Shown: positions 1 through 5,344 of the stretch, in pieces | Numbering within the stretch: the stretch's first letter is position 1 | Layout of the letters: the number at the start of each line of letters is the position of its first letter | Source: Candidatus Zixiibacteriota bacterium | GTDB lineage: Bacteria; Zixibacteria; MSB-5A5; WJJR01 | DNA length: 8,495 nt | NCBI GenBank assembly: GCA_020058315.1 | Contig: JAGVEK010000182.1 | Location: 1 to 8,495, forward strand | Direction: 5' to 3' | Made by a program: the position numbers and the translations under genes | The notes under the pieces: generated by a model | What the model was told of the DNA's origin: nothing | Databases searched by the model: none | The model's input: the letters and a program-made list of their open reading frames with translations, nothing else

Positions 1-1050
1 GACCGCCTGCTGGAGATGATCATTCTCCAGGCGGAATTGCTGGAGCTCAAAGCCAACCCGTCAAAGCATGCCCGCGGCGTCATCGTGGAGGCCAAGCTCG
101 ACAAGGGCAGGGGTTCGGTCACGACTGTGCTCGTCCAGAACGGGACACTGCGCACGGGGGATTTCTTCGTGACCGGTGCCCACTCCGGGCGCATCCGCTC
201 CATGGTCGACGATCATGGAGGTCTTGTGCGCGAGATCGGACCGGGCATCGCCGTCCAGGTTACCGGGTCCAACGGTGTTCCGCAGGCCGGCGATTCATTT
301 GTCGTGTGTGAGGACGAGCATGTCGCCCGCAATGTCTCCCAGATGCGCGAGCGGGTCAAGCGCGAGCAGACATTCCACCGCATCCAGAAGACGACCCTGT
401 CCAATGTCTACGCGCGCATCAAGGAGGGTGAGGTCCGCGATCTGCGCCTCATCATCAAGGGCGACGTGGACGGCTCAGTCGAGGTGCTGGCCGACACGCT
501 GTCGAAGATCAAATCGGAAGAAGTTCAGGTCAATATCATCCATCGTGGCGTCGGAGCCATCAACGAATCGGACGTTCTGCTGGCCGCCGCCTCCGAGGCG
601 GTTGTCGTCGGCTTCCATGTCCGTCCCGATGCACGCGCCCGCGAACTGGCCCTTCGCGAGGGTGTTGACGTCCGGTTGTACAGCATCATCTACGAAGTCG
701 AAACCGACATTCGCGCCGCTCTTGAAGGCATGCTGGCTCCCGAGAAAGTCGAGGAACAGACCGGTATCGCGGTGGCGAAGACCATATTCAAAATATCCCG
801 GCTGGGCACTGTTGCCGGGTGCGAGGTGACCGAGGGCGCAATCCACCCGCGCGACCAGGTCAGGATCGTACGCGACGGTCTCACCATCTACACAGGGCTC
901 GTTCAGACCGTTCGTCGCTTTACTGATGATGTCAAGGAAGTCTCGGCGGGGCTGGAGTGCGGCATCAAAATCGAGAATTTCAACGACATCAAGGTCGGAG
1001 ATTCTCTGGAGCTGTTCCGCGTCGTCGAACACGAGCGCAAGCTGGTGTAA
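1..1050 (+). CDS. infB: Translation initiation factor IF-2, C-terminal part (5' end missing)
   Basis: The frame is open from base 1 and ends at TAA 1048-1050, giving 349 visible residues. IF-2 is the GTPase that places fMet-tRNA on the 30S subunit and promotes subunit joining. The fragment begins in the last helix of the G domain (LLEMIILQAELLELKANP). It continues with the EF-Tu-like beta-barrel domain II (ARGVIVEAKLDKGRGSVTTV, roughly residues 25-115) and a linker helix. Next is the alpha/beta domain III (GDVDGSVEVLADTLSKI, then GVGAINESDVLLAAAS). Last is the fMet-tRNA-binding barrel (GCEVTEGAIHPRD, then RFTDDVKEVSAGLECGIKIE and NFNDIKVGD). The P-loop, other GTPase motifs and N-terminal domain lie outside the window. 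I see no frameshift or unusual residue. It heads the cluster, followed by ylxP after 54 bases. Identification is by direct recognition of strongly conserved blocks. Confidence 0.98.
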   Translation, partial: DRLLEMIILQAELLELKANPSKHARGVIVEAKLDKGRGSVTTVLVQNGTLRTGDFFVTGAHSGRIRSMVDDHGGLVREIGPGIAVQVTGSNGVPQAGDSFVVCEDEHVARNVSQMRERVKREQTFHRIQKTTLSNVYARIKEGEVRDLRLIIKGDVDGSVEVLADTLSKIKSEEVQVNIIHRGVGAINESDVLLAAASEAVVVGFHVRPDARARELALREGVDVRLYSIIYEVETDIRAALEGMLAPEKVEEQTGIAVAKTIFKISRLGTVAGCEVTEGAIHPRDQVRIVRDGLTIYTGLVQTVRRFTDDVKEVSAGLECGIKIENFNDIKVGDSLELFRVVEHERKLV

Positions 1051-1053
1051 TCG

Positions 1054-1082
1054 CTCCCGAGCGGATCCTTCGATTCCGGGAG
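1054..1082 (+). other. Bulged inverted repeat between infB and ylxP
   Basis: CTCCCG (1054-1059) pairs with CGGGAG (1077-1082). Inside it GGATC (1063-1067) pairs with GATTC (1072-1076), with one G-U pair, around a CTTC loop and a 3-base bulge at 1060-1062. No T-run follows, so it is not a canonical intrinsic terminator. It starts 3 bases after the infB stop and could be an RNA-processing or attenuating hairpin. A chance structure is also possible in sequence of this G+C content. Confidence 0.35.
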
Positions 1083-1104
1083 TCCTGGCAGAGGCTGGTC
1101 GGCC

Positions 1105-1380
1105 ATGATCGCTGAGGCGAGGTTGGAATTGCACTTCCCCGGCTGCCACAGTCTCAAGGAGAAGCGGAGCATCCTGAAGCGCTTCCTTGAGCACACCCGG
1201 CGGACCTATGGTGTAGCGGTTGCGGAGATTGACGCGCAAGACAAGTGGCAGTTGGCTGTTGTCGAAGTGGCCGCCGTCGGCAATGCTCGGGCGCACCTTC
1301 ACAAGATCATGACAAAGGTCATTGATGATGCCGACCGCCCTGGCGAAATGATCCTGACAAACAGCGAAATTCACGTATGA
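1105..1380 (+). CDS. ylxP: DUF503 / YlxP family small protein
   Basis: This 91-residue protein has the size and signature of the DUF503 (YlxP) family. The N-terminal block (RLELHFPGCHSLKEKRSILK, residues 6-25) has the characteristic PG-x-HSLKEKR element. It is followed by VAVAEIDAQDKWQLAVVEVA, the usual 'VAEVD.QD.WQ.A' segment, and a short beta ending (SEIHV). These proteins are small ferredoxin-fold alpha/beta proteins whose gene almost always sits between infB and rbfA. A role in ribosome assembly or translation is inferred from that context, and no reaction is established. The ATG is preceded by AGAGG (1090-1094), a workable but slightly distant ribosome binding site. I see no signal peptide or membrane segment. 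The 54-base gap after infB suggests co-transcription. Confidence 0.93.
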   Translation: MIAEARLELHFPGCHSLKEKRSILKRFLEHTRRTYGVAVAEIDAQDKWQLAVVEVAAVGNARAHLHKIMTKVIDDADRPGEMILTNSEIHV

Positions 1381-1522
1381 GCCCGCTCCCCCCACTGACC
1401 ACTCCCCGGTCGAAAGCACTCAACAAAGAGACTGAATAGACGTAGATACTTAATCAGGAGCCGTGGCCTCACTCCGGGGCAGGGCTGCCTTGCCACCGGA
1501 CGACAACGGAGCGGTTTTGCAA

Positions 1523-1891
1523 ATGAGACATTTCGAACGATCACAAAGAGTGGCGGAAGAGTTGTTGCGCGTCGTGTCGGTGTTGATCCGGGCAGAGGTC
1601 AAGGACTTTGACTTGACCCCGGTGACGATCATTCACTGTGAAGTAACACGCGATCTCTCCGAGGCCAAGATTCGCTATTCAGTTCTCGGGGACGAGGAGA
1701 CGCGCCGGCGTTGTGCTGATGCGTTGGGGAAGGTTGGCGGATTCCTGCAACGCCGGGTGGGCGATCACCTTGGCTTGAGGCAGACACCGCGTCTGCACTT
1801 CGCATTTGACGACTCGGTCGCGGACGCCGCCAAGCTCCAGGAAATATTCGAGAAGATCGCCCGCGAACGGGATGGCAATGCGCAAGACTGA
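1523..1891 (+). CDS. rbfA: 30S ribosome-binding factor RbfA
   Basis: RbfA binds free 30S subunits near the 5' end of 16S rRNA and is needed for late maturation. The 122-residue protein shows the single KH-type fold of the family: SQRVAEELLRVVSVLI helix, then VTIIHCEVTRDLSEAKIRYS and VLGDEETRRRC, then GGFLQRRVGDHLGLRQTPRL and HFAFDDS. The alanine usual in the interrupted-KH A-x-G kink is Val here (V71-G-G73). I chose ATG 1523 because RbfA proteins normally begin a few residues before the 'RVAE' helix. An in-frame GTG at 1463 has AGGAG only 2 bases upstream and would add 20 residues unlike the family. GGAG at 1508-1511 lies 11 bases from the chosen ATG. The preceding 142 bases (1381-1522) contain an A+T-richer patch around 1410-1455 but no promoter I can defend. 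The 3' end overlaps nrnA. Confidence 0.93.
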   Translation: MRHFERSQRVAEELLRVVSVLIRAEVKDFDLTPVTIIHCEVTRDLSEAKIRYSVLGDEETRRRCADALGKVGGFLQRRVGDHLGLRQTPRLHFAFDDSVADAAKLQEIFEKIARERDGNAQD

Positions 1892-2879
1892 TGCCTCGCG
1901 GATCGCAGAACTTCTCCGCCCTGCCTCCCGAATTCTCATTACTGCTCACCGCGATCCCGATGGGGACTCGCTCGGCTGCCAGTTGGCGTTCCATGAGTAC
2001 TGGACGTCGCAGAAGAAGCGCACCGCGGACATTGTCAATCACGGTTCCCTGCCCCGCAAGTACCGCTTCCTCGACCCAAAAGGCCTGGTGCGTACAAGAG
2101 GCCAGATCAAGCGCCGCAAACATTGGGATGCGGTGGTCGTGTTCGAGTGCTCGTCGCTAGACCGGATCGGGTCTGTGCAGTCACTGGTTCCAGATGCGAT
2201 CCCGGTTGTCAATATCGACCATCATCCCCAAAACTCCATGTTCGGGACGGTCAACGTCCTGGATTCGACCGCTGCGGCATGCGGCGAAATGGTCTATGAT
2301 CTGCTAAACCTCTGGAAGGCTCGGATAACCCCTGCGATTGCACAACAATTGGCGGTTGCCATTGTCACTGACACCGGCCGGTTTCACTATCACAGTACGA
2401 GCCCCAGAACATTGGAACTGACCGCGGAACTCATGAGGCAGGGAGCCGATCTGACCGCGCTGACTGATCAGATCTACTATTCATACACCGTGAATCACTT
2501 CCGCCTCTTGCAGCATGTACTTGGTCACGCCCAGATCAGCGCCGGAGGGACAGTTTGTCTTCTGACGCTCTCCGCTGCTGACCGGCGGCAGTTCGGTGTT
2601 CCGATGCGCGAACTGGAAGGTCTGGTCGATTACACTCTGTCTGTCCGAGGCGTCAAGGTAGGCGCTCTGCTCAAGGAACTGGGGCCGCACAAGACGAAAG
2701 TGAGTTTGAGGTCATCCGATTCCTTCAATGTGTCCGAGATTGCCGGTCTATTCGGCGGTGGCGGTCATGTCAACGCCTCTGGTTGCACCATCGACCTTCC
2801 GATGGAAGAAAGCGTCGCCGCGCTCAAGAAGGCAATTGCGCAGGTCCGCCGCGCGAGTAGAGTCAGGCATGCACGCTGA
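1878..2879 (+). CDS. nrnA: DHH/DHHA1 phosphoesterase, NrnA-like oligoribonuclease / pAp phosphatase
   Basis: This 333-residue protein has the two-domain DHH-DHHA1 architecture of NrnA. The DHH domain carries motif I AHRDPDGDSLG (H24, D28, D30), motif II VVVFECSSLDRIG (E90), motif III IDHHPQN (D114-H115-H116) and motif IV VTDTGRFHY (D165). The C-terminal DHHA1 domain ends in the substrate-binding glycine loop LFGGGGHVNASG (about 291-302). NrnA enzymes are Mn-dependent. They hydrolyse 2-5-nt RNAs from the end and often remove the 3' phosphate of pAp; some relatives cleave linear or cyclic dinucleotides, so the exact substrate is inferred. Glu replaces the Asp found at motif II in B. subtilis NrnA. 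The start is ambiguous between ATG 1872 and ATG 1878. I prefer 1878, with GGA 5 bases upstream, which overlaps rbfA by 14 bases. In-frame codons further upstream lie deep in rbfA. It overlaps truB by 11 bases. Confidence 0.92.
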   Translation: MRKTDASRIAELLRPASRILITAHRDPDGDSLGCQLAFHEYWTSQKKRTADIVNHGSLPRKYRFLDPKGLVRTRGQIKRRKHWDAVVVFECSSLDRIGSVQSLVPDAIPVVNIDHHPQNSMFGTVNVLDSTAAACGEMVYDLLNLWKARITPAIAQQLAVAIVTDTGRFHYHSTSPRTLELTAELMRQGADLTALTDQIYYSYTVNHFRLLQHVLGHAQISAGGTVCLLTLSAADRRQFGVPMRELEGLVDYTLSVRGVKVGALLKELGPHKTKVSLRSSDSFNVSEIAGLFGGGGHVNASGCTIDLPMEESVAALKKAIAQVRRASRVRHAR

Positions 2880-3879
2880 GGCACTACCAACAGTGATTCG
2901 GCCTGCTTGCGGCGGCCGTAACACCTCGGGCGATTCGAATCTCCAGGGTCCGTGTGGGGTTCTCCTGGTGGATAAACCGATGGGGATCACTTCCCATGAT
3001 GTTGTGGACGTCGTGCGGCGTGTTTACCGGACACGTTCTGTTGGACATACAGGTACGCTCGACCCGGCGGCTTCGGGCCTGATGATCATGCTTTTGGGCA
3101 AAGGCACAAAGATCGCCCTGTTTGTGAGTGGCTTAGCCAAGTGCTACTGCGCGTCCATCCAACTCGGCCAGGTATCCAACACCGGCGACGCGGAAGGTCA
3201 CCTCTCCGAAGAGGGAGATCTCTCCGGCGTGACGCGTGAACGCGTGGAGACTGTGCTTCAGTCTTTGCATGGCGACATCGCACTGAGGATCCCGGCCTAC
3301 GCGGCGGTTCACACCAATGGGAAGCGCCGGTATGAGCTCGCCCGCGCCGGCCAGACTGTTCCTCAACTGGAGCGCATCGCCTCGATATTCTCCACCGGTC
3401 TTTTAGCATTCGAGAAACCCACCATTACGATTCGTGTGCGCTGCGCGAGTGGAACCTACATCCGTTCACTCGCGGAGACTATTGGTGAGATGCTGGGGTG
3501 CGGCGCCTTCCTCGCCGGACTGCGGCGTGAGGAAGTTGGACAGTGGCACGTGGATGACGCCATCACAATTCATGACCTGGAATCCCTGGACCGGAATGGG
3601 GATCCATCCGCCGTGCTTCGTACCATCGAGGAATTCCTTCCATTCCCCAAGGCTCGGGTACAGGGCGAATTCGTACCATCAATCGTTATGGGACGTCCCA
3701 TCACACCGGCGGCGATCTCGAATATCGAGGGTCACTTCGCGACCGGTGATCCCGTCACGGTGTGCGATGCGGTCGGACATGCGATCGCGATTCTGACTGC
3801 CCGATTTGACTCCAGCCAATGGCCGGACCGTCTGCCAACTGGGGAACTATTCACCTATCGACGCGTGCTGGTCTCATGA
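2869..3879 (+). CDS. truB: tRNA pseudouridine(55) synthase TruB
   Basis: TruB converts U55 of the tRNA T-loop to pseudouridine. The 336-residue protein shows GVLLVDKPMGITSHDVVDVV, then the catalytic loop GHTGTLDPAASG with nucleophile D65. Further active-site positions are Y93 in KCYCASIQLG, R199 in CASGTYIRSLAE and L218 in GAFLAGLRREEVG, matching E. coli D48, Y76, R181 and L200 in spacing. The block IPAYAAVHTNGKRRYELARA corresponds to the usual 'PPxySAxKxxGxRxYexAR', with His in place of the common Lys. Residues 265-336 form the C-terminal PUA-like region. ATG 2869 gives about 28 residues before the family's normal start (usually MxGVLLVDKP). In-frame GTG 2893 would shorten this, while an upstream ATG at 2728 is inside nrnA. 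The gene overlaps nrnA by 11 bases and shares ATGA with ribF, implying translational coupling. Confidence 0.96.
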   Translation: MHAEALPTVIRPACGGRNTSGDSNLQGPCGVLLVDKPMGITSHDVVDVVRRVYRTRSVGHTGTLDPAASGLMIMLLGKGTKIALFVSGLAKCYCASIQLGQVSNTGDAEGHLSEEGDLSGVTRERVETVLQSLHGDIALRIPAYAAVHTNGKRRYELARAGQTVPQLERIASIFSTGLLAFEKPTITIRVRCASGTYIRSLAETIGEMLGCGAFLAGLRREEVGQWHVDDAITIHDLESLDRNGDPSAVLRTIEEFLPFPKARVQGEFVPSIVMGRPITPAAISNIEGHFATGDPVTVCDAVGHAIAILTARFDSSQWPDRLPTGELFTYRRVLVS

Positions 3880-4880
3880 AGGCTCTTCGTCCACCTCCCC
3901 CATCAGTTTCCGAGCACCAATTCTTTGTCGATCCCAAGAGCGCTCGCCAGGCACTCGCCGGACCGCCGGTGATTTGTATCGGAACATTCGACGGAGTCCA
4001 CCTTGGTCAGCAAGCCATTCTCACCCACGGATTGACGCTGGCAAGGGAGACCCAGCGCCCTCTTCTGGTGCTCACGTTTCACCCGCATCCGAAGAGCGTT
4101 GTAGTCCCCGATCACGCTCCGCTTCTCCTGACAGAACCGTCCGAAAGAATGGCACTTCTGCGTTCGTTTGGGGCCGGCGCGATTCTTCAGCTTCGTTTCG
4201 ACAAACAGTTGGCGTCTATGTCCGCCCAAGATTTCGTCGAACAGATTCTTTTCAGGGAATTGGATGCGTGTTCGATCGTGGTCGGGCACGATTTCGGGTT
4301 CGGGCGCGGGCGGGAAGGAAGCCCCGATTTTCTCCAAGATCTGGGTCGGCGAGCCGACAGACAAGTGACTGTTGTACCGCCAGTTACGGACGATATCTTG
4401 AATCAACGCATTAGCTCCAGTCTGATCCGTGATTGCATCAAAGCCGGGTCTTTTGGCCAGGCAGCCCGCCTCTTAGGACACGCATACCCTGTCTCCGGGG
4501 AGGTTGTCGCTGGAGCCGCCAGGGGGCGGCAACTGGGATATCCGACTTGGAATTTGAAGCTGTCTGAGTGTAAATTACCGCCTCCGGTCGGGATCTATGC
4601 CGGCTGGGCGGGCCGTAGAGTGCCCCATCCCGCGATGGTGTATTATGGCTCGAATCCGACCTTTGGGGGCGAACGGCTTCGTGTTGAGGCGCACTTGCTT
4701 GACGTTGACGATCCTCAGGAAGCGAAGCCGGAACGCATAGAGACGATCTGGCTGGATGCTTTTGTCCGGCCGGAAGTGAAGTTCGAGAGTGTGGAGACAT
4801 TGAAGGGACAATTAGAAGAAGACGAACGCATCGTGCGTGGTATTTTATCAACACAACGGGAGACAACCCCCCAACCTTAA
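3876..4880 (+). CDS. ribF: Bifunctional riboflavin kinase / FAD synthetase RibF
   Basis: RibF phosphorylates riboflavin to FMN and adenylates FMN to FAD. The 334-residue protein has both domains. The N-terminal nucleotidyltransferase shows IGTFDGVHLGQQAIL (35-49), LTFHPHP (66-72), VVGHDFGFGRGREG (135-148) and ISSSLIR (179-185). The C-terminal kinase shows YPVSGEVVAGAARGRQLGYP (204-223), the Mg-ATP PTxN motif as P223-T-W-N226, VGIYAGW (238-244), YGSNPTF (257-263) and EAHLLDVD (271-278). Two deviations stand out: the HxGH signature reads H42-L-G-Q45, and PTAN reads PTWN. The ATG is embedded in the truB stop as ATGA, with no strong ribosome binding site of its own, so reinitiation after truB is likely. 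Its TAA stop forms the 5' end of the rpsO ribosome binding site. Placement beside rpsO is conserved in many bacteria and does not imply a shared function. Confidence 0.95.
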   Translation: MKALRPPPPSVSEHQFFVDPKSARQALAGPPVICIGTFDGVHLGQQAILTHGLTLARETQRPLLVLTFHPHPKSVVVPDHAPLLLTEPSERMALLRSFGAGAILQLRFDKQLASMSAQDFVEQILFRELDACSIVVGHDFGFGRGREGSPDFLQDLGRRADRQVTVVPPVTDDILNQRISSSLIRDCIKAGSFGQAARLLGHAYPVSGEVVAGAARGRQLGYPTWNLKLSECKLPPPVGIYAGWAGRRVPHPAMVYYGSNPTFGGERLRVEAHLLDVDDPQEAKPERIETIWLDAFVRPEVKFESVETLKGQLEEDERIVRGILSTQRETTPQP

Positions 4881-4884
4881 GGAG
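4878..4884 (+). promoter_or_regulatory. Strong ribosome binding site of rpsO, built on the ribF stop codon
   Basis: TAAGGAG is a seven-base match to the Shine-Dalgarno consensus, 6 bases before the GTG at 4891. Its first three bases are the ribF stop codon. It is the best site in the window and decides the rpsO start. It yields the family-standard 89-residue S15 rather than an 18-residue N-terminal extension from ATG 4837. Confidence 0.85.
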
Positions 4885-4890
4885 TGGCAC

Positions 4891-5160
4891 GTGCCAGGAA
4901 ATGCCGAAAAGACCCGCGAGATTGTCAAAGCCTACCGCCTTCACGAGACCGACACCGGCTCGCCGGAAGTGCAGATCGCTTTGCTGTCGTCGCGGATCGC
5001 TGAATTGACGCAGCACTTGGAATTGCACACGACGGATTTTTCGTCACGACGGGGATTGCTGATACTGGTTGGCCAGCGCAGGCGGTTGCTGAATTATCTG
5101 CGCCGCACCGACATTGCCGCCTATCGGCAGCTACTCGACAACTTAAACCTGCGCAAGTGA
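4891..5160 (+). CDS. rpsO: 30S ribosomal protein S15
   Basis: S15 is a primary 16S rRNA-binding protein of the central domain and forms bridges to the 50S subunit. The 89-residue length is exactly typical. The protein shows IVKAYRLHETDTGSPEVQIA, then LLSSRIAELTQHLELH, then DFSSRRGLLILVGQRRRLLN and YLRRTDIAAYRQLL, the four-helix S15 pattern. The rRNA-contact residues equivalent to E. coli H41, D48 and S51 are kept. The two His of the common DHHS motif are Phe and Ser here, as I recall from cyanobacterial and plastid-type S15. The GTG start follows TAAGGAG with 6-base spacing; initiation at GTG behind such a strong site suggests substantial expression. The gene is 10 bases after ribF and 184 bases before pnp, the usual rpsO-pnp pairing. 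In E. coli S15 represses its own translation, but I see no clear pseudoknot operator here. Confidence 0.98.
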   Translation: MPGNAEKTREIVKAYRLHETDTGSPEVQIALLSSRIAELTQHLELHTTDFSSRRGLLILVGQRRRLLNYLRRTDIAAYRQLLDNLNLRK

Positions 5161-5206
5161 TGCGCCGCCGGGTGGGAGGGGGAATCGGTTCGCGGGCGGG
5201 ACCTTG

Positions 5207-5212
5207 TATAGT
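5207..5212 (+). promoter_or_regulatory. Possible -10 box of a pnp promoter
   Basis: TATAGT stands out in otherwise G+C-rich sequence 47 bases after rpsO, with TG immediately before it. No good TTGACA-like hexamer lies 16-18 bases upstream (5184-5189 reads ATCGGT). Many bacteria carry a separate pnp promoter between rpsO and pnp, which makes this position sensible, but the match alone is weak. Confidence 0.2.
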
Positions 5213-5254
5213 AACACTTGGCCCCGGGGCGAGCCGTACACCCCATCACAAGCC

Positions 5255-5272
5255 GCTGCCAAGAAGGGCAGC
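5255..5272 (+). other. Hairpin in the rpsO-pnp leader
   Basis: GCTGCC (5255-5260) and GGCAGC (5267-5272) form a perfect 6-bp stem around an AAGAAG loop. No T-run follows, so intrinsic termination is unlikely. The A/G-rich loop and the position in the pnp leader are compatible with an RNA-processing or autoregulatory structure of the kind known for E. coli pnp, but the sequence is not recognisably the same element. Confidence 0.4.
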
Positions 5273-5309
5273 AATGCGCTCTCTCCCGGCGAAAACAGAA
5301 AGGGCGTGA

Positions 5310-5324
5310 CCCGCCACCGGCGGG
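5310..5324 (+). other. GC-only hairpin just upstream of pnp start
   Basis: CCCGCC (5310-5315) and GGCGGG (5319-5324) form a perfect all-GC 6-bp stem with a three-base ACC loop, ending 20 bases before the pnp ATG. It lies close to where a ribosome would load, in a leader without a strong Shine-Dalgarno sequence. It could limit translation or mark a processing site; this is inference from position and stability. Confidence 0.4.
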
Positions 5325-5344
5325 CTGCGCGAGTGTGTCTACTG

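Noticed and set aside
1..60. Possible adapter remnant at the left end
   Set aside because: The first bases translate directly into conserved IF-2 sequence, and no TruSeq or transposase adapter sequence is visible.
475..1419. Long minus-strand open frame (314 codons) across infB and ylxP
   Set aside because: It mirrors the strongly conserved infB and ylxP coding strands, has no recognisable family, and crosses the intergenic gap. It is a by-product of G+C-rich codon use.
2728..2868. TruB initiation at ATG 2728 inside nrnA
   Set aside because: It would overlap the conserved DHHA1 glycine loop of nrnA by about 150 bases and add 47 residues with no TruB similarity.
5041..5052. S15 reads DFSSRRGL rather than DHHSRRGL
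   Set aside because: Key rRNA contacts (Asp and the second Ser) are kept, and Phe/Tyr-Ser-Ser variants are familiar from cyanobacterial and plastid S15, so this is ordinary variation.
5204..5344. N-terminal extension of PNPase from TTG 5204 (47 codons)
   Set aside because: PNPase proteins start at the MERIELQFGG-like segment. The upstream codons are atypical in composition and contain the leader hairpins.
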